From an uncultured bacterium (lineage in GTDB: Bacteria > Patescibacteriota > Minisyncoccia > Phycocordibacterales > CAIZLB01): a stretch of 8,125 nt of DNA. The notes under the pieces were generated by a model. That model ran no database searches. It saw only the letters and a list, made by a program, of their open reading frames with translations, and had not been told where the DNA came from. The stretch lies in the NCBI GenBank assembly GCA_937873535.1, contig CALMYA010000005.1:1-8125 (forward strand), written 5' to 3'. The position numbers and the translations under genes are program-made. Below, piece by piece: positions 1 through 5,703 of this stretch (positions are counted from its first letter, which is position 1; each line of letters starts with the position of its first letter).

Positions 1-928
1 AAAATGCTAAAGCTGTTGGCGGGGCTTTAAGTTCTTCAAGGTATGCTGCCATATACCCCACCATCCCCTTCACCATATGATGAAATTTTAAATTAATTGC
101 TTCACCTGCCTGATTGTCGATAGCGAACTTTTCGAAACCGTTGGTGCACATCACTACTTTTTCTGCCGTCACTTTATTTACACCAGACTCAAGTATGGCT
201 TTATCTGCCTGAAGCACCACTCGCGAAATATATGTATCCTCAGCAAGCATAAACCTGCCCTTGTATGTAACCAGCAAATAACCCACGAGCTCTTCAATTA
301 AAAGCGCGCTATTAACGCAGCCTTTCCTTTCAGAAACAACCGCCACATACTCGGTGTCTTCAGTTTCAAGCAAAGCTAAAATGTCTTCTTTAGGAATGAT
401 GCTATATAAGTGTGCATATTCTTTTGGAATATTTTCAATTCCCTCGGCATTTTCTGCAACGTAAATTGGTGACACCTGAATTCCAGCTTCGGCACGCAAG
501 GCGTTATTCTTAAGCTCTTCAACAACACGGCCCACGGTGGCATATCCGTTGTAACCCATAAATGATGACATAGGCGTCGTCAGGTTGGCATCGGCATAAA
601 TTTCTTCAAGCAAAATCCAAGCACCTCGTACCGAACGTTCTGCATCGGCCGCAAGGTCAAGGCCGTACTCTTCAACCAACGAGTAAAACTCGCGTTCAAA
701 TTCAAATACTAATTGCCCGGCATTATGCCCGGTAGCCCCATGCGCCACTCGCCCGCCTTCAATTAAAAAAACCTGTTTTTCTGTATTCTTAAGTACAAAA
801 TATGATGTCATCACACCGGCAATACCTGCACCCACAATGGCTACTCCGGTGTTTACACAACCTTCAAGGGTGTCTATTTGCCTGGTTATCTTCAGCTGAT
901 GGATCCAAGGCGAGAGATTATTGTTCAT
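1..928 (-). CDS. FAD-dependent oxidoreductase (DAO family), C-terminus cut off by window edge
   Basis: Starts at the ATG at 928-926 and stays open to the window edge, giving 309 codons without a stop; the C-terminus is missing. Residues 28-38 form a Rossmann beta strand and dinucleotide-binding loop (AIVGAGIAG). An acidic residue, E57, closes the second strand (VFLIEGGR) and would bind the ribose of FAD. It is followed by a Gly/His-rich stretch with ATGHNAGQ at 65-72, as in D-amino-acid oxidase/glycine oxidase-like flavoproteins. A second FAD-contact segment (KVVMCTNGF) lies at 257-265. The family oxidises amines or amino acids, usually with release of hydrogen peroxide, but the substrate cannot be read here. 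No signal peptide is seen, so it is probably cytoplasmic. No terminator is visible in the 62 bp between it and the tyrosine-rich gene upstream, so some read-through is possible. Family assignment is firm; function is open. Confidence 0.85.
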   Translation of the reverse strand, partial: MNNNLSPWIHQLKITRQIDTLEGCVNTGVAIVGAGIAGVMTSYFVLKNTEKQVFLIEGGRVAHGATGHNAGQLVFEFEREFYSLVEEYGLDLAADAERSVRGAWILLEEIYADANLTTPMSSFMGYNGYATVGRVVEELKNNALRAEAGIQVSPIYVAENAEGIENIPKEYAHLYSIIPKEDILALLETEDTEYVAVVSERKGCVNSALLIEELVGYLLVTYKGRFMLAEDTYISRVVLQADKAILESGVNKVTAEKVVMCTNGFEKFAIDNQAGEAINLKFHHMVKGMVGYMAAYLEELKAPPTALAF

Positions 929-934
929 GCAAAC

Positions 935-945
935 ATAATATCATA
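935..945 (-). promoter_or_regulatory. Putative -10 region of the FAD oxidoreductase gene, near-leaderless
   Basis: On the minus strand two overlapping -10-like hexamers, TATGAT (945-940) and TATTAT (940-935), end 11 and 6 bases before the ATG at 928. Either would start transcription within a few bases of the start codon. No Shine-Dalgarno sequence and no convincing -35 are seen, so this is a weak call supported mainly by the same arrangement at other genes in the window. Confidence 0.35.
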
Positions 946-990
946 CTGGCTGTTGGCGCCCATTTATCTACCCTTTATTGAGTTACCGCA

Positions 991-1641
991 TTAGTAACCC
1001 GATGTTCGAGTGAAGCCGCCGTTTGTTCCGCCGTTTGTTCCGCCATATGAAGGTTGATAAGAGTATGCTTGCGCGGATGAAGCAGAAGATGACTGCGTTC
1101 CAGCACTTGTTGGATAATAGTTATAAACCTGGTTAGGATATGACACATAGTTATAGCCACTACCTGCAGTGCTTCCTGAATATGTTGGCGTTGGTGTGGG
1201 GTTCATATTGTAAACTAGATTCGGATACGACACATACGAGTAATTAGAAAGTGATGTTGAAGAGGCGCTGTATGTAGGTGCAGGCGTTGGGTTGTAGTTG
1301 TAAGTTAAATTTGGGTACTGAGTGTAACCGTAGCCACTGCCACTACTTCCTGTTGAAGAATATGTTGGAGCTGGTTGTGGAGAATAAGTATAAAGAGTAT
1401 ATGGATATTGAACATACTTATAGCCGCTGCCGTTTGAACTACCATTACTATAACTTGGAGCTGGCTGAGCTGAATAATTATATAAAGTGTAAGGGTACTG
1501 CACATAGTTATATCCACCATTACTACTGCCGCACCCTGTATTGCAGGCTGCTGCTACCCCTGGGTCTAGGGCAAATAACAGAAAAAATGCCACAAGTGCA
1601 ATGAGGGTTACAACAGAAGAAGCTACTGGCGATGTTTTCAT
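991..1641 (-). CDS. Exported tyrosine-rich repeat protein
   Basis: A 216-residue protein that I do not recognise as a named family. Residues 1-32 are a signal peptide: Lys at position 3, a hydrophobic core at 10-25, and small residues (VAAA) before C33. A C33-x3-C37 pair follows. Residues 44-180 are five tandem units whose first Tyr falls at 44, 74, 104, 134 and 163, so the period is 30, 30, 30 and 29 residues. Each unit reads roughly Y-x-Y-[VT]-[QS]-Y-P-[YN]-x-x-Y; the first four then have a Pro-rich turn such as PTPAPTYS and a Ser/Gly/Asn spacer. The tail has two GGTN units and ends GFTRTSGY. Its product is probably secreted or surface-attached, as a fibre, coat or adhesive protein; that role is inference. 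It is a paralogue of the neighbour at 1790-2431, sharing the CxxxC pair, the YNYxPTxAPxY segment and the C-terminal octapeptide. A lipobox is unlikely because -3 is Ala. It has its own promoter just upstream. Confidence 0.8.
   Translation of the reverse strand: MKTSPVASSVVTLIALVAFFLLFALDPGVAAACNTGCGSSNGGYNYVQYPYTLYNYSAQPAPSYSNGSSNGSGYKYVQYPYTLYTYSPQPAPTYSSTGSSGSGYGYTQYPNLTYNYNPTPAPTYSASSTSLSNYSYVSYPNLVYNMNPTPTPTYSGSTAGSGYNYVSYPNQVYNYYPTSAGTQSSSASSAQAYSYQPSYGGTNGGTNGGFTRTSGY
1021..1044. repeat. Two tandem copies of a 12-bp unit
   Basis: GTTTGTTCCGCC occurs twice in a row (1021-1032 and 1033-1044). It encodes the GGTN-GGTN stretch near the C-terminus of the tyrosine-rich protein. The copies are identical, so this is a recent duplication or a site prone to slippage. 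Confidence 0.85.
1100..1512 (-). repeat. Five tandem 90-bp (30-residue) coding repeats
   Basis: Units run, in reading order, 1512-1423, 1422-1333, 1332-1243, 1242-1156 (one codon shorter) and 1155-1100 (partial). The first two units are closest to each other (both have YVQYPYTLY), and units 3-5 form a second group (QYPN or SYPN). This suggests stepwise duplication. Aromatic and Pro positions are conserved while the Ser/Gly/Asn/Thr spacers vary, as expected for a selected structural repeat. Confidence 0.8.
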
Positions 1642-1649
1642 ACGTGCAA

Positions 1650-1678
1650 CTTATACCATTACTTATACTTTTATACAA
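1650..1678 (-). promoter_or_regulatory. Extended -10 promoter of the tyrosine-rich repeat gene
   Basis: On the minus strand, -35 TTGTAT (1678-1673), a 17-bp spacer, then TGG directly before -10 TATAAG (1655-1650). The ATG at 1641 begins 8 bases after the -10, so transcription should start on or within a couple of bases of the start codon. That implies a leaderless mRNA, consistent with the lack of a Shine-Dalgarno site. Confidence 0.6.
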
Positions 1679-1713
1679 GGGCCAACAACAAGGTTAAAAC
1701 CCAACCATTCTAT

Positions 1714-1750
1714 ACAAACAAAAAGCCCAGCGAAGGGGCCTTTTGTTTGT
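1714..1750 (-). terminator. Rho-independent terminator after the gene at 1790-2431
   Basis: Inverted arms, an A-rich run plus GCCC on one side and GGGC plus a T-rich run on the other, form a long stem with one mismatch and a short loop. Read on the minus strand, a GC core is followed by a U-tract (TTTTTGTTTG). It lies 40 bp after the stop of the preceding minus-strand gene and before the promoter of the next. The A/T flanks make it nearly symmetric, so it could work in both directions. Confidence 0.75.
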
Positions 1751-1789
1751 ATATTAGTTTTCTTACAACCAATATAATTTGCAATACTA

Positions 1790-2431
1790 TTAGTAGCCAG
1801 ATGTTATTCTGAACCCTGAACCCGTACTTGTAGGGTTTGTATAGCCATACGGCTGATACGTACCCTGACTCTGGCCATAAAGGCCTTGCTGACCGTACGC
1901 TGTCTGACTGTATGATTTTACAGTTGTTGGGCTACTTGCTCCGTAATAATTATATACAGGAGGGTTAAGATACTGAGAATTGTAATCGTTCAAGCCTGTG
2001 TTGGTATATTTAGGTGCTGCAGTTGGAGCATAGTTGTATACAAGATATGGTGCAACTGCGGCGTTGTTACCACCATAGTTTGAAGCATTAGAACCTGTGC
2101 TTGTATTTGGGTAATATGACCCGTTAGTTCCAGCTGTAGTTCCTGTTGTGTTACCGCTACCATTTCCGCCAGTATAGGCATCGAAGAATGGAACGTCGGT
2201 TGAAGAATACTTAGAGTAATCGTAAGACGGTGCTGTCTTACCATCCAAATAATTCTGAAGATTCTGGCAAATTGTTCCACAAGTACCTGAGCTGTCTACA
2301 ACATAGTTAGTATCGGCATGCGCTACTGATACTCCAACAAAGAGGAAGAGTGCAGCAATGACGCCCGCATACGCTATAGATGAGACAACCGTAGAACCTA
2401 TGATATGAGCTGTTTTAGTGAGGTTTTGCAT
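1790..2431 (-). CDS. Exported Tyr/Gly/Asn/Ser-rich protein, paralogue of the repeat protein
   Basis: A 213-residue unrecognised protein. Residues 1-39 are a signal peptide: charged start, hydrophobic stretch about 20-36, and an AHA cleavage site before D40. A C51-x3-C55 pair follows. Low-complexity regions then dominate: TGGNGSGNTTG-type stretches at 87-123, a repeat-like segment PYLVYNYAPTAAPKY at 128-142, a partial second copy NPPVYNYYG at 156-164, and a Gln/Gly/Tyr-rich stretch (YGQQGLYGQSQG) at 179-190. The protein ends GFRITSGY. The CxxxC pair, the YNY-Pro-Tyr segment and the C-terminal octapeptide are shared with the protein at 991-1641, so the two are paralogues although this one lacks the regular 30-residue array. 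Probably secreted or bound to the cell surface; a structural or adhesive role is inference. It has its own strong promoter and its own terminator. Confidence 0.8.
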   Translation of the reverse strand: MQNLTKTAHIIGSTVVSSIAYAGVIAALFLFVGVSVAHADTNYVVDSSGTCGTICQNLQNYLDGKTAPSYDYSKYSSTDVPFFDAYTGGNGSGNTTGTTAGTNGSYYPNTSTGSNASNYGGNNAAVAPYLVYNYAPTAAPKYTNTGLNDYNSQYLNPPVYNYYGASSPTTVKSYSQTAYGQQGLYGQSQGTYQPYGYTNPTSTGSGFRITSGY

Positions 2432-2464
2432 GGTTTTTATAAGTTTTTATTAGATTATAGATAT

Positions 2465-2492
2465 ATTATACCATAGTTGAAGAAAAAAGCAA
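2465..2492 (-). promoter_or_regulatory. Extended -10 promoter of the gene at 1790-2431
   Basis: On the minus strand, -35 TTGCTT (2492-2487), a 16-bp spacer ending in TGG, then a consensus -10 TATAAT (2470-2465). Transcription would begin near 2458, giving a leader of about 27 A/T-rich bases before the ATG at 2431. No Shine-Dalgarno site is present in that leader. The TGGTATAA core is shared with the promoter at 1650-1678. Confidence 0.7.
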
Positions 2493-2529
2493 GTACCCTG
2501 CCCAACTAGCAAAGCCTCACCACCGGTAC

Positions 2530-2559
2530 ACAAAAAGGCCCCAGTTGGGGCCTTTTTGT
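2530..2559 (-). terminator. Perfect 13-bp hairpin terminator after the gene at 2612-3349
   Basis: ACAAAAAGGCCCC and its exact reverse complement flank an AGTT loop (2543-2546). A GC core bordered by A and T runs makes a textbook Rho-independent terminator that can act in both directions. It closes the transcript of the minus-strand gene ending at 2612 and isolates the two tyrosine-rich genes from it. Confidence 0.88.
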
Positions 2560-2611
2560 TCTATTTCCCGTCTTATTACCGTCTTTTCTTAATTCCCTAA
2601 CTTTTTATAGC

Positions 2612-3349
2612 CTATTTAGAAGCAATGTGCCCCTTAACATTTACACTAATAGACTTAGGAAGTGTAGGCGCAGCGGTAATAGGTTCGCCGTTCTTTCGTG
2701 TGAGGTAACTTACTTCTACAAAATAGCCAACTTCACTGTTCATAATTGAGAGTGAAGGGTTAACCTGTACTGACTTATCAGCCTTGGCGATAATTGAAGT
2801 AATAGGAAGTCTGTCGCCAATAAGCACTGTTGACTTGAATTTAACAGTCTCAGGGTTAACAACATGGAAGAGCGCAGCATAATGCTGAACCTGTGGTTCG
2901 CCATTTCGTGTGACGGTCATGTCTGTAAATACATCGAATCCGTCTGTAGTTCTAATAGAAGTGACAACAGGGCCTACAGAAACATGGCCTTTAGTTGTGC
3001 CATTTGTGTCTGTGTAGTTTGCTTCACCGCCGACAAGAGTTACGTCAACGCCCGTCTGAGGTACACGCATAGTTACCTTTCCTACAAGAGGAGCGAGAAA
3101 CGCTTTATCTTGAAGTTTGATAGCCATTGCCTGTGCAGCAGTTGTAGCGTCTGGAGAAACCACGTTTGAGCCTGAACCTGTATTAGTTCCGCCTGTCGCA
3201 CTAGCGGTTGTAGTTGCCATACTGTCTGTTGTTGTCGCGTTCTGGTTTGCAGGAGCGCTTGAACCTGACTTTCCGACAAGAGCTATGATGATGACGATGA
3301 CCACAATTGCGATCACGACATAGAGCGTATTTTTTGTTGTTGAATTCAT
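2612..3349 (-). CDS. Membrane-anchored exported protein of unknown function
   Basis: A 245-residue protein. Residues 1-7 are a short cytoplasmic tip, 8-25 a transmembrane helix of Val/Ile/Leu/Ala (signal anchor), and 26-70 a Ser/Thr/Ala/Asn/Gly-rich linker. Residues 71-245 are a probably beta-rich extracytoplasmic domain. That domain has two related segments, GFDVFTDMTVTRNGEP at 137-152 and GYFVEVSYLTRKNGEP at 208-223, plus VLIGDRLPITSI at 175-186. This layout resembles anchored proteins often left as hypothetical in Parcubacteria-like genomes, but I cannot name a family. It lies 66 bp after the sigma/DUF5667-like pair on the same strand with no clear terminator between, so it may be co-transcribed. 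It also has a possible -10 of its own. ATG start; stop TAG. Confidence 0.78.
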   Translation of the reverse strand: MNSTTKNTLYVVIAIVVIVIIIALVGKSGSSAPANQNATTTDSMATTTASATGGTNTGSGSNVVSPDATTAAQAMAIKLQDKAFLAPLVGKVTMRVPQTGVDVTLVGGEANYTDTNGTTKGHVSVGPVVTSIRTTDGFDVFTDMTVTRNGEPQVQHYAALFHVVNPETVKFKSTVLIGDRLPITSIIAKADKSVQVNPSLSIMNSEVGYFVEVSYLTRKNGEPITAAPTLPKSISVNVKGHIASK

Positions 3350-3357
3350 TGCTAAAA

Positions 3358-3363
3358 ATTATG
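3358..3363 (-). promoter_or_regulatory. Putative -10 box of the gene at 2612-3349, leaderless arrangement
   Basis: CATAAT on the minus strand ends 8 bases before the ATG at 3349, the same distance as at 1650-1655 and 7221-7226. The -35 region is only an A/T-rich TTAAAA-like sequence, and no Shine-Dalgarno site is present. Weak on its own; the repeated spacing is the argument. Confidence 0.35.
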
Positions 3364-3415
3364 TTAAATAATGCTGTCTTTTTTTAATAGATCGATGCTT
3401 CCCTCTTGCAGCTCT

Positions 3416-4861
3416 TTACAATCCAAGAGCCTTGCCGGCTGTTCCTGTTGAAGGAACGGCCGGCACTGCATGTATTGCAGGAAGTAGAGCTGCAGGGGTG
3501 ACGACGGCGGGCGCCAAGGCGGCAGGGGCAGGTTCTGACGATACAGAAGCTGCCGCCTGCACTGCGGCACCACTTGAAATTGTACCAGAAGTAGTGGCAA
3601 TCTGCACCGAAGTTACGTTTGCCCCAGCATTTGCGTTGGTGCTTGTGCTGACAAGCAAACTTTTCTTTTGTGAACCTTTATTTAACAAAGGGCGCTTCTT
3701 GTTTTTGTCGGTAACTATTTGCAGCGCACTGTTTATACTGTCGGCGCCCTCATTAGCTTTCCTAAAGAGTAGATAGGCTTCGCTGTAGGCACCTGTATTG
3801 AACTTCGACTGACCTTCATTCAATGCTTTTTTAACGCCTGCAAGTTCACTCTCGATTGTCGCGTCTGCTCCCGCTGCTCCAGCAACTGCCGGCGCAGATA
3901 CAGTGGGTACTGTGCTACTGGCCTTTTTGCCAGCACGTGCAACCACAGAACCTGAACGTGCTGCGTCGCTAATATACCCTTCTACTTTTTTTAGTTTATC
4001 TTTTGAAACAGCAAGGGCATTCTGCGCTGAATTTCTTTTTTGTATTGTAGCGCTGGTAGAAGCAACAGATGCTTCAAAGGCAACTCGACGCTCTGAAGCC
4101 GCCGCCAAATGGCTTTTGACTACTGTGTTCAGACTGCTCGTAGCTGAAAACACCGCGAGTGACTTCTGATGCTCACTTAACGATGTTTCAAACTCTGAGC
4201 TAACGGCGAGAACGGCTTCGGCGTTTCCTTCTGTTCTTAATGTTTCAGTATTTTTAACAAACTCAATTGCCTGCTCTGAAAACGAGGCTTCAAGCTCTGC
4301 CTGAACATCGTCACTCAACCTGCCCTCTTCTGCTAGTTTTTCGGCTTCAGCCAAACGTTTTGCTGCATGCGAAGCAGAGACACGAGCCTTAGCCTCAGAG
4401 TTTATAGCCAAAAGCGATTCAACTTTTTCATTAATGTTTGTTTTAACTACATACAGAACATCTCCTGGCAAGGCATCGGATGCGGCATTTGTTGTGCCAA
4501 TTCCTAACGTAAAAATAAGCAGCGCGGCAATTGGTACTAATACTTTTCTTTTTAGATTCATTGAAGCAAAAAATGCTGTCGTAGAATTGAAATACGGGCT
4601 CTTTAATCGCCGGGGGTTCAAAAGACCAAGAATGGCGGGCGATGCCACTCCAGCTGGATGTTTTTCCATAAATTTACTGAATTCGGATGCGCCATGCAGT
4701 TTTTCTTCATGAGTCAGAGAAATTTTATTAGCTTTTTCAAGCACGCGTTTTACACGCGGGGTCATGTGCTGAGCATGCTGGCTGGGGGCTTCTTCGTCGC
4801 TCATTTTAAAGCTGCCCTGCATACCATTCTGTGTTGAATTGTTGTTGTGTGTTTCGTTCAT
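3416..4861 (-). CDS. DUF5667-like single-pass membrane protein, putative anti-sigma factor
   Basis: The chosen ATG (4861-4859) lies one base after the sigma-factor stop (TAA-C-ATG), a coupled arrangement; an upstream ATG at 4891 would add 10 residues and overlap the sigma gene. Of 481 residues, 1-105 are hydrophilic and probably cytoplasmic, where a sigma factor could be held. Residues 107-126 are a transmembrane helix. Right after it comes LPGDVLYVVK (131-140) followed by long Ala/Glu/Lys-rich helices, the signature arrangement of DUF5667 proteins. Residues 311-333 are an Ala/Ser/Pro linker, 334-383 a helical pair with a TPR-like look (GAYSEAYLLFRKA), and about 409-481 an Ala/Pro/Ser/Thr-rich tail, probably spanning or entering the cell wall. 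DUF5667 proteins commonly sit beside ECF sigma factors, so a role as membrane-bound sigma regulator is likely but inferred. Neither a zinc-finger anti-sigma motif nor a protease site is evident. Confidence 0.82.
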   Translation of the reverse strand: MNETHNNNSTQNGMQGSFKMSDEEAPSQHAQHMTPRVKRVLEKANKISLTHEEKLHGASEFSKFMEKHPAGVASPAILGLLNPRRLKSPYFNSTTAFFASMNLKRKVLVPIAALLIFTLGIGTTNAASDALPGDVLYVVKTNINEKVESLLAINSEAKARVSASHAAKRLAEAEKLAEEGRLSDDVQAELEASFSEQAIEFVKNTETLRTEGNAEAVLAVSSEFETSLSEHQKSLAVFSATSSLNTVVKSHLAAASERRVAFEASVASTSATIQKRNSAQNALAVSKDKLKKVEGYISDAARSGSVVARAGKKASSTVPTVSAPAVAGAAGADATIESELAGVKKALNEGQSKFNTGAYSEAYLLFRKANEGADSINSALQIVTDKNKKRPLLNKGSQKKSLLVSTSTNANAGANVTSVQIATTSGTISSGAAVQAAASVSSEPAPAALAPAVVTPAALLPAIHAVPAVPSTGTAGKALGL

Positions 4862-4862
4862 G

Positions 4863-5435
4863 TTATTTAAATTTCTTCCCTTCACATTCATGGTTAAATA
4901 ATTTCCTCAACTTTATTAAACCTCTATGAATGCGAACGGAAATTGTGTTTTCAGATTCACCTGTCATTTCGGCAATTTCTTCAAGCGTGAGGCTTTGCAC
5001 ATACCTCATGAATACTTCGTCGCCATACGGCTCGGGTACTTGTGCAATGAGCTTTATGGCCTCCTCGCCGTCGATTTGGTCGACCCAAGAATCGGTTTCA
5101 TCTTCACCTGGGTCGAAGCCGAGCTCGTGAAGGTCATCGAGTGACTCTTGGGGCTTTCTGCTGCCACGGCGGCGGTACTCATCTATTATAAGGTTACCCG
5201 CAATGCGATACAGGAATGCTCTCATATTTTCTATGTCCTTTCCGCCATGAGCGCCGCTCTTTCCCCCTCCCTTACCAGACTTTTCTGAGGCCAAGTTGCT
5301 CCAAGCTTTTGTAAAGGTATCTTGGACGAAATCTCTTGCCATTTCCCTATCGCTCAGCTTGAAAAAGCAGAACCGAAACAATGCGTCGGCATGGGAATTA
5401 TAGGCTTCAAGAAATGTCTTGTTGAGATCGCCCAT
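4863..5435 (-). CDS. ECF-type RNA polymerase sigma factor
   Basis: 190 residues from the ATG at 5435-5433; a TTG at 5486 in the same frame would add 17 residues that do not look like a sigma N-terminus. Sigma region 2 spans about 7-91: the FLEAYNSHADALFRFCFFKLSDREMARDFVQDTF stretch (8-41) covers regions 2.1-2.2, and AFLYRIAGNLIIDEYRRR (73-90) contributes the -10-recognition helix. Between them is a Gly/Lys-rich insert (53-66). An acidic linker (95-120) leads to region 4 (125-180), whose helix-turn-helix LEEIAEMTGESENTISVRIH (151-170) would contact the -35 element. There is no region 1.1 or region 3, as expected for group 4 (ECF) sigma factors. It directs RNA polymerase to a dedicated promoter set. 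The next gene, one base downstream, is a membrane protein likely to control it. No ECF-type promoter is obvious upstream, so autoregulation cannot be claimed. Confidence 0.92.
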   Translation of the reverse strand: MGDLNKTFLEAYNSHADALFRFCFFKLSDREMARDFVQDTFTKAWSNLASEKSGKGGGKSGAHGGKDIENMRAFLYRIAGNLIIDEYRRRGSRKPQESLDDLHELGFDPGEDETDSWVDQIDGEEAIKLIAQVPEPYGDEVFMRYVQSLTLEEIAEMTGESENTISVRIHRGLIKLRKLFNHECEGKKFK

Positions 5436-5578
5436 ACAGTATGACGAAGAGGTGGGCGTTTGATTTCCGAAAAACACGGAAGACAATGAGGCTCAGTTGA
5501 GAGGCATCCTTGTCGTAAACAAACAGCTCTCCTACTCGATTATTCCACTTTACCGCTCTAAAATGATATGTCTAGGGG

Positions 5579-5693
5579 GTATCCACACCTACACCGTTAT
5601 ACAGGAGCACGGATATTTTCCTGCTGGAAAATTCCTCGTGCTCGTGCCAGTCGCGCTCGCAAGTCTCCTGTATAACGGTGTAGGTGTGGATAC
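5579..5693. repeat. 115-bp element with perfect 29-bp inverted arms (MITE- or REP-like)
   Basis: The left arm 5579-5607 (begins GTATCCACACC, ends ATACAGGAG) is the exact reverse complement of the right arm 5665-5693; the centre is 57 bp. The arms carry TA at positions 2-3 from each end, compatible with the TA target duplication of Tc1/mariner-IS630-type elements, though a palindromic TA arises in any such inverted repeat. It contains no credible gene. It lies 10 bp after the ABC-F stop and about 140 bp before the sigma ATG. Both genes run on the minus strand, so read-through RNA would fold into a 29-bp duplex. No U-tract follows, so it is not a standard terminator. The rest of the gap, 5436-5578, shows only weak promoter-like sequence (TGGAATAAT near 5547-5539). 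Confidence 0.85.
5605..5643. repeat. Imperfect hairpin nested in the centre of the inverted-repeat element
   Basis: GAGCACG (5605-5611) pairs with CGTGCTC (5637-5643), and ATTTTCC (5615-5621) pairs with GGAAAAT (5626-5632) around a TGCT loop, with a small internal loop between the stems. GGAG stands at its foot and CTCC follows at 5665-5668, which recalls the tetranucleotide-plus-hairpin layout of REP sequences. The GAG overlaps the left 29-bp arm, so the two folds compete only slightly. Confidence 0.6.
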
Positions 5694-5703
5694 TGTAGTG
5701 TTT

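Noticed and set aside
975..1160. Minus-strand 61-codon reading frame inside the tyrosine-rich gene
   Set aside because: Out-of-frame shadow of the repeat region with no protein-like composition.
1543..1560. Lipobox at C33 of the tyrosine-rich repeat protein
   Set aside because: The residues before Cys are AAA, with Ala rather than Leu/Val/Ile at -3, and the paralogue has its Cys pair well past a normal cleavage site. An ordinary signal peptide fits better.
3411..3430. GCTCTT/AAGAGC hairpin at the stop codon of the DUF5667-like gene
   Set aside because: Only 6 bp with an 8-base loop and no U-tract, so not supported as a terminator.
5495..5535. AGGAGAG Shine-Dalgarno-like site with a 9-codon leader peptide upstream of the sigma gene
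   Set aside because: It would need a TTG start and has no attenuator structure after it; probably chance.
5579..5693. The pair of 29-nt repeats as a minimal CRISPR array
   Set aside because: The copies are inverted, not direct, the enclosed sequence is 57 bp with its own hairpin, and no cas gene is present.
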